Part shown: piece by piece, positions 22,358 to 33,255 of the stretch
How positions within the stretch are numbered: position 1 is the stretch's first letter
How the letters are laid out: the number at the start of each line of letters is the position of its first letter
DNA from: Gari tellinella
Lineage: Eukaryota; Mollusca; Bivalvia; Cardiida; Psammobiidae
Length of the DNA: 64,000 nucleotides
Reading direction: 5' to 3'
Assembly (NCBI GenBank): GCA_922989275.2
Contig: OV277858.1
Span: 3,906,001 to 3,970,000, forward strand
Notes under the pieces: generated by a model
Told to the model about the DNA's origin: nothing
Seen by the model: only the letters and a program-made list of their open reading frames with translations
Databases searched by the model: none
Position numbers and translations under genes: made by a program

Positions 22358-24172
22358 ATGAAAAAAGACCGCATAAATTACAACAGATTAATAAATAAAC
22401 ATCAGCAATGCCTACGGGAGAAGGAATACAAGTTTCTTAGTAATTTTGAAGTCAAACACAGCCAATTTTACGGACTACCAAAAGTACATAAAAGTGATGA
22501 AATTAAGCAACACTGCGAATCTTCTCTTCATTCAATTGTAAATATAGGTGAAATTAACGACTTAAAATTGAGACATATCATCGCAGGACCTACATGTCTT
22601 ACAAATAGACTGAATAATCTTATTGATATAATTTTAAAACCATTAGTAAAGCACGTACCTAGTTTTTTGAGAGACACCACCGATTTTCTGAAGCAGATAC
22701 CAAACACAGTACCAGACAACACTTTACTAGTTTCTTTTGATGTTGAATCATTATACTCCAACATAAGCCATTCACTAGGAATTGAAGCAATTAGTTACTG
22801 GATTGACAAATTCCCAAACGAAATACCGCAACGTTTTTCAAAAGAATTTATCATCGAAACATTAGCCTTCATACTTGAAAACAACACTTTCCAATTCAAT
22901 AACGAATTTTATCGGCAAACGAAAGGAACAGCTATGGGCACAAAAGTAGCGCCAACTTATGCAACACTTACAATAGGTTATTTGGAACAACAGCTATACG
23001 AGCAAGTGAATAACACATTTGGATCGGCATTTTCAAGTCAATTTAAATCATTATGGAAAAGGTTCCTTGATGACTGCTTTATACCGTGGACCAAATCTAA
23101 AGAAGATCTCGACACATTACACAGCATGCTGAACAACTTACACAAATATATAAAATTCACAATAGATGCCAACGAAAACCAACTACCATTCCTGGACTGT
23201 ATGGTCTTGAAAAATGGTGAAAACATTGAAACAGATATATTTTATAAACCAACAGACAGCAAAACCTATCTTTTATTCACATCATGCCATCCAAAGCACA
23301 CAAAAGTAAGTATTCCATTTTCGCTTGCAAGACGTCTGAGGACTATTATTTCGAATGACGATATCTTTCACAAACGAGCTAATGAACTTGAAGAATACCT
23401 AATCAAACAAAAATATCCTAAAACACTTATTCAAGCTGGAATAGCAAAAGCGAAATCAATGAACAGGACCAATCTCATCAACGAAGTCAAAGAGAAAAAC
23501 CACGAAGACGCCATCGCTTATGTTAGTACATTTAACCCAAAAAATCCGGAGATATTTGGTGAGCTTCGACGGGATGTGGATATTTTGATGAGGGATAGGC
23601 ATATGAAAAATGTTTTAGAAAATTATACAATAATAAAAAGCAAACGTCAACCACCCAATCTAAAAAGACTAATCACTAAAGCCAAATTTGAAGAGAATAC
23701 AACGATACCAAAAGTAACCCGATGCAACAGATCAAACTGTGGTTTGTGCAACTATCTAATGGAAGGAGAATGGTTTATCTTTAAATGTGGCAAGAAAATA
23801 TCGGTAAAAGAAAACACCGGCTGTGATGTAAAAAATGTCATTTACGTTATTATATGTAGCGGATGCCACGAAGAATATATTGGAGAAACCAATGACTTAA
23901 GAAAACGCATGACAGTTCACAGACAACAAATACGGGATCCAAGAGTCAGGATGTTGAAAATGAGCGGCCATATTGACAGTTGTGCATCAGTTGAGCCAAA
24001 ATTCCAAGTTTTCCCCTTCTTCAAAATGAATACAGATAGCATGGTTACCAGAAGACAGAAGGAAACAATGTTCATTGTATATATATATAAGTATAATACC
24101 ACTCTTAGGGAGACCAGTCCTTTTTTTACAGCATTATGTAGACCACTGTATATATTTTTATTTGGAAGGTAA
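22358..24172 (+). CDS. Penelope-like element protein: reverse transcriptase plus GIY-YIG endonuclease (5'-truncated)
   Basis: A single 604-codon ORF. It begins close to RT motif 2a (FYGLPKVHK, residues ~37-45). Next are FDVESLYSNI (~127-136, first catalytic Asp), GTAMGTKVAPTYA (~190-202), RFLDDCF (~235-241, catalytic Asp-Asp) and LPFLDC. A Cys cluster CNRSNCGLC (~456-464) precedes the GIY-YIG nuclease, IYVIICSGCHEEYIGETN with a following Arg. Penelope-like elements use the nuclease to nick target DNA and the RT to copy RNA from the exposed 3' end. Intact elements have another ~200 or more N-terminal residues including a DKG motif, and these are absent here. The last ~32 residues, from IVYIYKYN on, are encoded by the downstream tandem repeat, so the nuclease C terminus is replaced. 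The frame is otherwise undamaged, which implies a young copy. Both edges lie at TA-rich tracts. Confidence 0.93.
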   Translation: MKKDRINYNRLINKHQQCLREKEYKFLSNFEVKHSQFYGLPKVHKSDEIKQHCESSLHSIVNIGEINDLKLRHIIAGPTCLTNRLNNLIDIILKPLVKHVPSFLRDTTDFLKQIPNTVPDNTLLVSFDVESLYSNISHSLGIEAISYWIDKFPNEIPQRFSKEFIIETLAFILENNTFQFNNEFYRQTKGTAMGTKVAPTYATLTIGYLEQQLYEQVNNTFGSAFSSQFKSLWKRFLDDCFIPWTKSKEDLDTLHSMLNNLHKYIKFTIDANENQLPFLDCMVLKNGENIETDIFYKPTDSKTYLLFTSCHPKHTKVSIPFSLARRLRTIISNDDIFHKRANELEEYLIKQKYPKTLIQAGIAKAKSMNRTNLINEVKEKNHEDAIAYVSTFNPKNPEIFGELRRDVDILMRDRHMKNVLENYTIIKSKRQPPNLKRLITKAKFEENTTIPKVTRCNRSNCGLCNYLMEGEWFIFKCGKKISVKENTGCDVKNVIYVIICSGCHEEYIGETNDLRKRMTVHRQQIRDPRVRMLKMSGHIDSCASVEPKFQVFPFFKMNTDSMVTRRQKETMFIVYIYKYNTTLRETSPFFTALCRPLYIFLFGR

Positions 24173-24910
24173 ATATGCATTAATTTTATACTAAAAGGGT
24201 GTTGCTTATGTGCTTTGGGCAATTGAGGTCAAAGGTCAAGGCCACAGTCGCCCAAAAGTACGAAATAAGGATTTTAAAGCATTATGTAGACCACTGTATA
24301 TATTGTTTTTGGAAGATGCATTAATTTTATACTAAAGGGGTGTTGCTTATGTGCTTTGGGCAATTGAGGTCAAAGGTCAAGGCCACAGTCGCCTAAAAGT
24401 ATGACATAAGGATTAAGTAGACCATTGTATATATATATAAGTATAATACCATGCTTAGGGAGACGAGTCCTTTTTTTAAAGCATTATGTAGACCACTGTA
24501 TATATTTTAATTTGGAAGGTAAATATGCATTAATTTTATACTAAAGGGATGTTGCTTATGTGCTTTGGGCAATTGAGGTCAAAGGTCAAGGCCACAGTCG
24601 TTAAAGTATGACATAAGGATTAAGTAGACCATTGTATATATATATAAGTATAATACCACTCTTAGGGAGACCAGTCCTTTTTATAAAGCATTATGTAGAC
24701 CACTGTATATATTTTTATTTGGAAGATGCATTAATTTTATACTAAAGGGGTGTTGCTTATGCGCTTTGGGCAATTGAGGTCAAAGGTCAAGGCCACAGTC
24801 GCCTAAAAATATAACATAAGGATTAAGTAGACCATTGTGTATATATATATAAGTATAATACCACTCTTAGGGAGACCAGTCCTTTTTTTAAAGCATTATG
24901 TAGACCACTT
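24067..24910 (+). repeat. Tandem array, ~205-bp unit
   Basis: GCATTATGTAGACCACTGTA starts at 24131, 24279, 24481, 24688 and (as a shortened copy) 24893. The spacings are 148, 202, 207 and 205 bp, and the first unit lacks ~55 bp. Each unit contains GTGTTGCTTATGTGCTTTGG, the phrase GAGGTCAAAGGTCAAGG and a TATATATA tract. Its first ~105 bp encode the C terminus of the Penelope ORF. A diverged single copy lies at 32010-32160, so the unit is not unique to this element. Confidence 0.88.
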
Positions 24911-25149
24911 ATGTCATAGTAACTGCTGATTCATGTCCCTTGGTACCCATGGCCCGGGCAGAGTCGCCGGTGCCGTGTTGTATTCCGATTTCAGTTGGGG
25001 GCTCCCTTGCTGAGTGGTTATAGACTGTGACCAAGTTCACTTGCCCTGGTCTGGTGCCAGCAATTATCAGAGGCCCTATGCGCCAAATGCCTCAAATTCA
25101 TAAAATAAAAAATCCAGAATCGCAGACGATTGGAATACCATCGCCAAGT

Positions 25150-26140
25150 TTTATTTTACTAACTATGACCTATACACAGTCACCTAAAAGTAGTATGTGA
25201 TACTCTGCCATCCCAAGATGTACTCATTCACCAAATTTGCTATTCCTAGCTGATAAGGTACAGAAGATATGCTTCGGCCAAGTGTTTTTTACAATTGAGG
25301 TCAAAGGTCAAGGCAACAGTGGCCTAAAATTAGTATTTGACACTCCGCCATCCCAAGATGTATACACATATTAAATTTGCTATCCCTAGCTGATAAGGTA
25401 CAGAAGACACTTACCAGATAAACTTTAAAAAAATAAGGCCAAAGGTCAAGGTCACAGTGAATAAAAGTAGTAAGTGACCGCCATCTCAAAATGGTATCAC
25501 ACACCAAAATTGCTATTCCTAGCTGATAAGGAACAGAAGATTATGCTCCGATCAAGCATTTTCTAAAATTGAAATTAAAGGTCAAGGTAATATAAAAGTA
25601 GTATGTGACACTCCCCCATCCAAAAATGTACTCACATACCAAATTTGCTACTGCTTGCTGATAAGGTAAAGAAGATATGCTTAGAACAAGCTTTTTTTTA
25701 AAAACTTGAGATCAAAGGTCAAGGTCACAATAACCTTAAAGAGGTTTGCGACACCCGGTATGCAACAACCCCCATCCCAAAATGTTTTCACACACCAAAT
25801 TTTCTATTCCTAGCTGATAAAGTACATAATATATGCTTAAGACAAAATTAGTTACAATTGAGGTCAAAGGTCAAGGCTAAGGTCATAATGACCTAAAAGT
25901 AGTATGTGACCCTCTCCTATCCGATGATATACTCACATACCAAATTTTGTGTTACATAGTACTAGCTGATGTGGTAAAGGAAATATATATTCCGGACAAA
26001 TGAGTTATGTACATACATACATTTTACAATTGAGGTCAAAGGTCACGGTTACAGTGACCTAAAAGTAGTACAAACACTCTTCCTTCCAAGAAGTACTCAC
26101 ACTACAAATTCGGTGTCCCTAGCTGATGTGTTATACTCTG
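25150..26140 (+). repeat. Degenerate tandem array, ~140-bp unit with AGGTCA repeats
   Basis: Each of about seven units reads roughly CACTCCCCCATCCCAAAATG, ACACACCAAATTTGCTATTC, CTAGCTGATAAGGTACAGAA, then GAGGTCAAAGGTCAAGG. Spacing drifts from about 130 to 170 bp. No coding. Confidence 0.8.
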
Positions 26141-26940
26141 GATTAAGGCATTATGTATATACACACATACAAACACATGCTCATACAAACATGTACGGGC
26201 AGATCCTTAAATACCCTCTCGACAAGTTGCAGGAGTGTAACATAATCATTTAAAATTAAAATGACCCCTTATTACCTGACAGTCGACTATAAAGGGATAA
26301 ATTTGTCCCATTAAAGGTCTATAGCACCAAACTTGGACAAGTTTACTAGGGGCCATTACTGTAAAGCATCTTTTCATACCCCCAGGACACCTTTCAGGCA
26401 ATAAACAGAGGACCATGGTCCTTTGTATCCACGAGGCCCCCTGCTATTTATTGTACTGATTTCATGACCCACAGACATAGGACAATGGCACTGACAGATG
26501 CACGGACGGACATGATGACTCCAGTATAGTTAGTATACCCCCCAAATTTTGTTTGTTGGGGTATAAATATGGAAAAGGAGAATAACTTTTACAGAAATGA
26601 TGCAAGAAATATGAACCATGTACAAAACACTTCCACTCATCAAGTTCTTTCCATTAATGAAATATCATTCTCAAAAGATCCGGTATAACTGAAGTTGAAA
26701 CACTGCTGTGGCATTTTTCTATAGAACAGTACTCCAATTCCATTTACATGTATATACTGCACACTTTGTGAGTGGGTGGTGATTTCTCACCCATGCAATA
26801 ACTGATGGAAAACTGTGCAGTTAACTAGTTAACCCTACATTAATGGGGGACATCTAGTTAACCACCCAGTCATGGCAGACATCCAGTTTATCATACATCT
26901 GCACAATATTTATGGTTGCAAAACAGCAGAGAATATGTTT
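26140..26940. other. Repeat-derived sequence without a clear feature
   Basis: Contains TTTGTTGGGGTATAAATATG (about 26550) and other phrases that look like the end of a dispersed element, but the limits cannot be set. Confidence 0.3.
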
Positions 26941-27120
26941 TGTAAGCAGTTCAGCTCCAGATCATACGCCAGGTAAATTAGTTGGTGTAAGATAAGGATC
27001 CAAATTGTTTTCTCAATAAACAGCTCATTTTTTTCTTTTGCAAAACGTTTCGATCCAGATCAGAAGCTATATAAAATACATGGCATCTGATCAGGCTCCA
27101 ATCTGTTTGCCACTCATATA
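26940..27120. repeat. Two degenerate family B palindromes
   Basis: CAGCTCCAGATCATACGCC ... GTAAGATAAGGATCCAAATTG and CGTTTCGATCCAGATCAGAA ... GATCAGGCTCCAATCTGTTT lie head to tail, each a partial hairpin. Confidence 0.5.
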
Positions 27121-27239
27121 AAATGAATGCTTCAAAATGAAAAGTTGCCATTTTCTAATTTTTATTGCATTCAAGCTCATACCAGCTTAACAGTGAAACT
27201 TCTTTAAAATGATAACTAAACTATCTTTATTTTAGGATT

Positions 27240-27318
27240 TAAACAGTAGGCTGCTAAATTCAAGATAAAGCAATATATAAAAAGCTCTCATAGGATGTTT
27301 GTATTGCTTTTCTCCTGC
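27240..27318. repeat. Dispersed palindrome, family D (degenerate)
   Basis: Right arm TAGGATGTTTGTATTGCTTT then TCTCCTGCATTAAGC. Better copies at 31548, 50458 and 53158. Confidence 0.45.
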
Positions 27319-27869
27319 ATTAAGCTATGTTGTCAAGTAGACTTATTTGATGTCTGGTTTTAATAGGTATCACTGTTTACTACAGGTAAAGGAACGGAAA
27401 CAGGAAACTGGAGCGTAAAATATTAGCTTTATTTTTTTAACATCTTAGAACATGGAATACCATAGTTCATTTTGAGTTGACGAAAATGAAAGTGCTCCCT
27501 CAGAAATTTACGGTACCGCCACTTAATGTAATATGGGCAAGCGGGTTCCTAGAGATACTATTGCAAAGCACATTTTGCTTGTTCCCATTATTCTTGGTCT
27601 TTAGGCTAGGCATGGTAGCATCTGACCTACAAGTAACCTGTGCAGGCTAGTGATTTTCAGAAACTTCTTTCGTTTTGGAGAATTATGATCCAGTACACTA
27701 GACACAGTTTTACACATGTAGTCTGAACAGTGTTAATATTGTCGCACAGCTGTCCTATCCTTTATTTCTTGCTTGTCAATGCCCGAATTAATACAGACCA
27801 GTTGCCAATGTTCTTTTACCACTATGGTTTTTAAAGTTCCCTTTCAGGCCACTTTCTTTTACAAATATC

Positions 27870-28018
27870 TTAAATGAAGTTTGCGAGTTTATTGATTCCA
27901 ACGGGATGTCTACTGAAGGACTTCAATGTAGTTCCTGGAATTTGCCATCTATAACAGTCACCAGAGTTTCCAAGGACTTCTAGATATTTCTGGAAGAAAG
28001 TTGCCAAGCATCGGGTAC
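27870..28018 (-). CDS. Possible terminal exon (minus strand), unidentified
   Basis: TTGTATTTTCAG on the minus strand is followed by a frame reading CLATFFQKYLEVLGNSGDCY then RWQIPGTTLKSFSRHPVGI and NKLANFI before a stop. The other two frames close quickly. It lies on the SIAE strand between the two SIAE exons but shows no convincing SIAE similarity. It could be an alternative last exon, an unrelated gene, or chance. Confidence 0.3.
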
Positions 28019-28189
28019 CTGAAAATACAATTTTGAAAAAAAATGTCAGAAATAGCATGAAGAAGAAAATTATGAAATCGAAACATTGAATCGTCATTTT
28101 GACTTTTCCTTGAAATGATTAATTAATGTGGTGTGCCAATTTCAGTGCTGCTGTAACAAACCAGGCCTTAAGCCATTATTTACCCTATT

Positions 28190-28611
28190 CACTATTATGA
28201 CGTACGCCATGTAAAACTTGACCTAAAGTGACCTATATTATTACCTGACATGACCCAGATTTTCATTTGGTCTAGATTTAAATACATGTAAGACCAACAT
28301 TTTGAGCACATTTCGTGAAAATACAATGAGATTTGTAGCATCTAGAATGTTTACAAGATTTTTCTATAACTTTACCTAGTGACCTAGTTTTTGACAGGAC
28401 ATGATCCACATTTAAAACTTTACCTAGATTTTATGTAGGAAAACATTCATACTAGGTTTCAGTTAGATCTAATGAGATTTGTAGCCTCAAGAGGGTTCAC
28501 ACTGTTTTTCTTTGATTTGATCTATATTAACCTAGATTTTGACCCAACATAAACCAAATTCAAACCTGACCTAGATATCAACAAGGCAAACATTTTCAGC
28601 AAGTTTAAAAA
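28190..28611 (+). repeat. Array of GACCTAG-type phrases, part 1
   Basis: Units contain TTGACCTAGTGACCTAGTTT, TTGACCCAACATGACCCA and CAATGAGATTTGTAGC at ~110-160-bp spacing. The array resumes at 30000 after the inserted element and continues to about 30950. Confidence 0.7.
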
Positions 28612-29999
28612 CAAGAGGGCCTGAAGGCCCTGATATCGCTCACCTCTATTACTGAAGCCTGATAGCTTTACCTTTCTGTTTCACTCGTTTTATTCTAAAT
28701 CCAATCAAACTTGTAGTATAGCATGTAAACAATTTTGGAATACAACCTCATAATTCTAGTAAAGTAGAGTACATCAAGAGCAGATAACTAGAGCCTAAAC
28801 AATACTGAAATGAAGCCTTTTCTGGCATTTCAAAGTATATCAAGGGCAGATAACTATTGCCACAATGATTAGATTTCAACAATAATTGCACTCCTTTGAG
28901 AACTTACAGCTGTATACTTTGTGTGCAAATATAATCAAAATCCATTGAAAACTGTAGTTGCAAGAGTGTAACCCTGTAAGATAATTATGGCATTTTCAGC
29001 CATTTAAGGGCATATAACTCTTGATCTATTAGTTTGATTTCAAGCATAATGGCACTTATTACATATCTTATGGTAATATACAATCTGAGCAAGTTTGAAA
29101 AAGACTGGATAAAGATTGTGGCCTCTAGAGGGTAAAAACCGTTAAATATGGCATTTTCAGCAATTCAAAGGTAGATAACTCTTGACCTATGCATGTGATT
29201 ACAATTATAATCAAACTCATTAGAACTCGTGTGGTCATTTACAATCTGAGCAAGTTTGAGAAAGATTGTTTAAAAAGTGTGGCCTCTAGAGTGTAAACAC
29301 CCTTAAATAAGGCATTTTCAGAAATTCAAAGGTAGATAACTCTCGACCTATTAGTCTGATTTCAACCATAATCAATCCTATAGTCATATTGAATCTGAGT
29401 AAGTTTGAGATAGATTGGATAAAAATTGTGACCTCTAGAGTGTAAACAATGTTAAATATGGCATTTTCAGCAATTCAAAGGTAGATAACTCTTGACCAAT
29501 TGGTTGGATTTCAACTATAATCAAATTCGTCTGAACTCTTATAGTAATATACAATTTGAGCAAGTTTTAGAAAGATTGGATAACAATTGTGGCCTCTAGA
29601 GTGTAAACATTGATAAATATAGCATTTTCAGCAATTCAAAGGTAGATAACTCTTGATCTATTAGTCAGATTTCAACCATAATCGAACTCATCCGAACTCT
29701 TATGTTAATATACAATCTGAGCAAGTTTTAGAAATATTGGATAAAAAGCGTGAGCTCTAGAGTGTAAACATTGTTAAATATAGCATTTACAGCAATTCAA
29801 AGGTAGATAACTCTTGACCTAATGGTCAGATTTCAACCATAATCAAACTCATCCGAACTCTTCTGGTAATTTACAATCTGAGCAAGTTACAGAAAATTTG
29901 GATTAAAATTGTGGCCTTCAGAGAATAAACACTCAAATTGTTGACGACGGACATTCAAGGATTGCAAAAGCTCACCCTGAGCTAGCTCAGGTGAGCTTA
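28612..29999 (+). mobile_element. Hairpin-capped repeat element, copy 1
   Basis: Starts AACAAGAGGGCCTGAAGGCC then CTGATATCGCTCACC. It ends AAAAGCTCACCCTGAGCTAG then CTCAGGTGAGCTTAA. Each end forms a hairpin, and both ends share GCTCACC. The interior is about five ~158-bp units starting GGCATTTTCAGCAATTCAAA. It interrupts a GACCTAG array unit (AAGTTTAA | AAAATCCAATGAGATTTG), which marks it as a discrete insertion. No ORF. The hairpin end followed by CTTA/CTAA is reminiscent of Helitron-class ends, but that assignment is only a suggestion. Confidence 0.65.
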
Positions 30000-30950
30000 A
30001 AATCCAATGAGATTTGTAGCATTAAGACTGTTAAAATTGGACTTAGTGACCTAGTTTTGGACCTGACATAGCCCATATTCATGACTTGGATATCAAACTT
30101 TTTGGCCATGATGCATTAACACATTTAACCCTAGCGACGATTATACTCAAACTGTGTACCTGTGAGGATTACTTTTGTCCCATGCAAAAAGTGTAGACCC
30201 TGACCAGAGGGCTCCTTAAGGAGCCCTGGGATCAAGGTCTACACTTTATGTCAGTTTGAAATATATGGTTAAAATCCCCACTAATAAGACATTAATGTTC
30301 TAGATATATTTTGAAATTGGAATTGTCCATTAAAGACATCTCCTGACGACCTTTCGATCATAACGCCTTGCCAGACAATTTCCTTGCAACAAGCATTAAT
30401 CTTATGGACATGTGGGTAGCAAAGAACCATTGAAGCTTCTCGTGTAAGACCTAACCTTTATATTTGATAGTTTGATAAGAAATAACCATTTAAAATCACT
30501 AAAGCACGAGTATAATCTGGGCCTCACTAGGTAAAGTGTGATTGATATAGCATGCGATGCATGCTTTGACAGTTAAAATTCACACCTATCGAGACAATAG
30601 GGAGGTAGTCCATCAATGGACTGAAGAAGTCTTTAAAAGCTTCATGAGTGAATGAGTTAAAATGCATGATTTGATCTAGTGACCTAGATTTTGACCTAAC
30701 ATGGCTCACATTCACACTTGACCTAGATATTAATGAGGCAAACATTTTGACCAAGTCTTATGATGATATAATAAGATGTGTAGCCTCTAGTGTGTATGAT
30801 TTGACCTAGTGACCTAGTTTTTGACTCAACATGATCACATTCAAATTTGCGAAGATGACATGAAGACAAACATTTTCAATAAGTTTTTATGAAGATTGGG
30901 TGAATATGTAGCCGCTAGAGTGTTAACGAAACCAATAAACAGACAGACAG
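30000..30950 (+). repeat. Array of GACCTAG-type phrases, part 2
   Basis: Continues the units seen at 28190-28611 and includes a family C palindrome at 30191-30245. The short ORF at 30527-30754 is a shadow of the repeat. Confidence 0.65.
30191..30245. repeat. Dispersed palindrome, family C
   Basis: GTGTAGACCCTGACCAGAGG GCTCCTTAAGGAGCC then CTGGGATCAAGGTCTACAC is a near-perfect hairpin. Relatives lie at 36689-36735 and 56586-56690. Confidence 0.75.
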
Positions 30951-31229
30951 ACAATGGATATCCATTGATCCTGATACCAATAGCTCACCATGACACTCTG
31001 TATAAATAGATAGAGAGAGAAAAAAAGAGAGAGAGAAAGGTACCCTTAAGATGTATTCTCACACATTAACTTTGACATTCCTATCAGAAATAATGTAGGG
31101 GATATGCTCCAGACACATACCGATGAACTGACTGTTTGATTAGTATTTGACATTACAACTTGCTTTGGGGCATAAAATATGTAGCAAGCAAAATCTTAAT
31201 TTCAGCTGGGGTAGAGGGGGTAATAATAC

Positions 31230-31351
31230 CTTTGTTTGAACTCCAATGTGACAGCTGCGTACTGTATATTGAATTCATGAACAGCAAGGAAACAGATAGG
31301 ATTTGAATATCCACTATCAGAGCAACGTCTCTAGCAGCCGGATTGGTTTCT
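31230..31351 (-). CDS. SIAE: Probable sialate O-acetylesterase upstream exon
   Basis: The minus-strand segment is flanked by acceptor TTTATTTCCAGCAG and donor CAAAG|GTATTATT, and only one frame is open. It encodes ETNPAARDVALIV then DIQILSVSLLF and, after a short spacer, LSHWSSNK. SIAE proteins have an (I/V)R(I/L)xSVS segment followed after 15-18 residues by QWS, upstream of the catalytic half. The spacing here agrees but the identity is modest. It lies upstream of the 6846 exon on the same strand, as gene order requires. The acceptor could be at 31351 or 31354. Confidence 0.5.
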
Positions 31352-31547
31352 CTGCTGGAAATAAACAATAAAACACTATTTTCCACATAACCAATTCCTT
31401 TCCATTATTTCAACTGTAAAGATAGTTTGTGAATATTTTCTGCTAGCATAGATATAGTCAACTGAAAAATCAGAATGTTGGGTAATTAAGCAGAAGCCAA
31501 AAATTATTATAAATTATGCCAAGGGGCAGGAATGTGATATTTAAGCA

Positions 31548-31640
31548 GTGTCTAACTGTTATAGCAGCCTGATGCAGGGCAAAAGTGGTGCATATGGTTA
31601 AGGCGTCTTCTACACTGTATTTTTTTGCCCGGCATTAAGC
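31548..31640. repeat. Dispersed palindrome, family D
   Basis: GCAGCCTGATGCAGGGCAAA and TTTTTGCCCGGCATTAAGCA are approximate inverted arms. Confidence 0.5.
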
Positions 31641-32009
31641 ATACCTATAGCTAAAAATCACTGTGTCTCTTTGGTGGTCGCTTGACCCGGTTCTAATTGC
31701 ATTTCTCCTTTTTTGTTACAGTGATGTACATATAATTTCTGTTTTTTGTTTTGTGTGTTTTTGTTCTCTTGAACGAACCAATATTAGACCTGTAAATATA
31801 CTTTGCAAACAGTGCAGAGTCTGATATTGAAAGGAAACAAAATGATGACAGAATGACAGAAAGACTTAGAGGTAACACTATATGCCCCACCCATCACTAC
31901 AGTCTAGTTTATTTTTTCCTGATACGGTAGGGGCTACATGTACATTGGCCAGGAGGTAGTAGTCCAAGTTAAAATAACTCAGCTTTGGTAAGTACTACAC
32001 AAGGCTTAA

Positions 32010-32160
32010 GTAGATCATTATATATACAATAAGGATAAAACCACCTTAAGGTAGACCCATCCTTTTTCTACAATTTTATGTTGACCACTGTATATATATA
32101 TATATGTATAATGAAAATTCTAATTAATTTTACTACAAGGATTTCCTCCACTTATAATTA
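32010..32160 (+). repeat. Diverged single copy of the 205-bp unit
   Basis: AAGTAGATCATTATATATAC, GTAGACCCATCCTTTTTC and TTATGTTGACCACTGTATAT follow the same order as in the array at 24067-24910. Confidence 0.65.
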
Positions 32161-32199
32161 GCTGCACTTTAAAGTAGAATTAGAGCTCAGTTGTCACAA

Positions 32200-33240
32200 C
32201 AAACTAGCTGAAAGGATTACTGAAAATGTCAATCATCCATTGCCAACTGTCACAAAAAACAAGCCAGGAGGAAAATTGAAAATGTCAATCATCCAATGCC
32301 TATTGCAAGATCAAGAACTATTTGGAAACATTATTCCCCTGCTGTGACCATGACCTCTAAATGACCTTGAAATAACCTTTAGCTCAAGGGCTTCTAGAGT
32401 GGAGTACACATGTGAAATATAAAGTATATGCTACATGTAACTCCAAAGCTATGACCAAGGTTAAATTTGGCCTAGTTGACCACTAAAAGACATTGACCTT
32501 TGTCTGACATGACTCAGGCTGTACTGAACTCAAGTGATTCTAAAGCTAAATACACACCATGGCAAATATGAAATATATGGCATACATACTTTTAAAGTTA
32601 TGGCCAAGGTTTAATTTAGCCTCTTTGAACTCTAAATGACAGAACTTTGTCGAACATTGTGGTTTCATCCAGTGCGACCATGGTTTTTTCATACCTCCAT
32701 GAATAAAATAAATATTCAAATTATTCCTTAAACGAAAGATGTTGAAATTCAACCAGCTGAGTAAAGGTATGGGCATTTCTTAACTTTCAAGGCAAGAAAT
32801 AAACTGAAATAACCGTAGATATTTTTCTCTTAACACCAAGTGAGCCTACAAACCAGCTTAGTAAACAACTTAAAAAGGCATTTCTGGTTTTTCTCTGTGT
32901 CCAGCTAGTTAAAGGTTGATGGCATTCCTCATATCAGTACAGTAGAACTACAAAACCAGCTCAAAGATTACCCTATTTGAAATACTAAAGTGCATGGAAT
33001 GGGATTCATATGGCGATAAAAGGGCTTTGTGATCTACAGCTATTGACTTTAATGTCTCGGTTACAAAGGCACTTTGAACTTTTCGAAGCCTAATTATTGT
33101 ATCTTATTTTTCTCCAAGTGAGCTTCTTTACTCCATATACCAAATATGAGCTTTTACTAATTCATACCTTATTCAAGCCCCTTTCTCTTTCTGGTTTGAC
33201 GGCTACCATCAGAACAATTGTCAGCGAGATTAACTGAAAT
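32200..33240. other. No recognised gene
   Basis: Diverged dispersed phrases (for example GTCAATCATCCATTGCC twice, near 32230 and 32285) but no coding or clear element. Confidence 0.35.
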
Positions 33241-33255
33241 AGGGAGATAACTACC

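Noticed and set aside
23917..24222. 101-codon minus-strand ORF
   Set aside because: Antisense shadow of the Penelope ORF and tandem repeat.
24067..26140. Regularly spaced repeats as a CRISPR array
   Set aside because: Units are 140-205 bp, degenerate and contiguous, without short conserved repeats and unique spacers. The DNA is eukaryotic.
27870..28018. Assignment of this open frame to SIAE
   Set aside because: Strand and position fit, but residues such as the expected CWLFG and WGGTP motifs are absent. Kept only as an unidentified possible exon.
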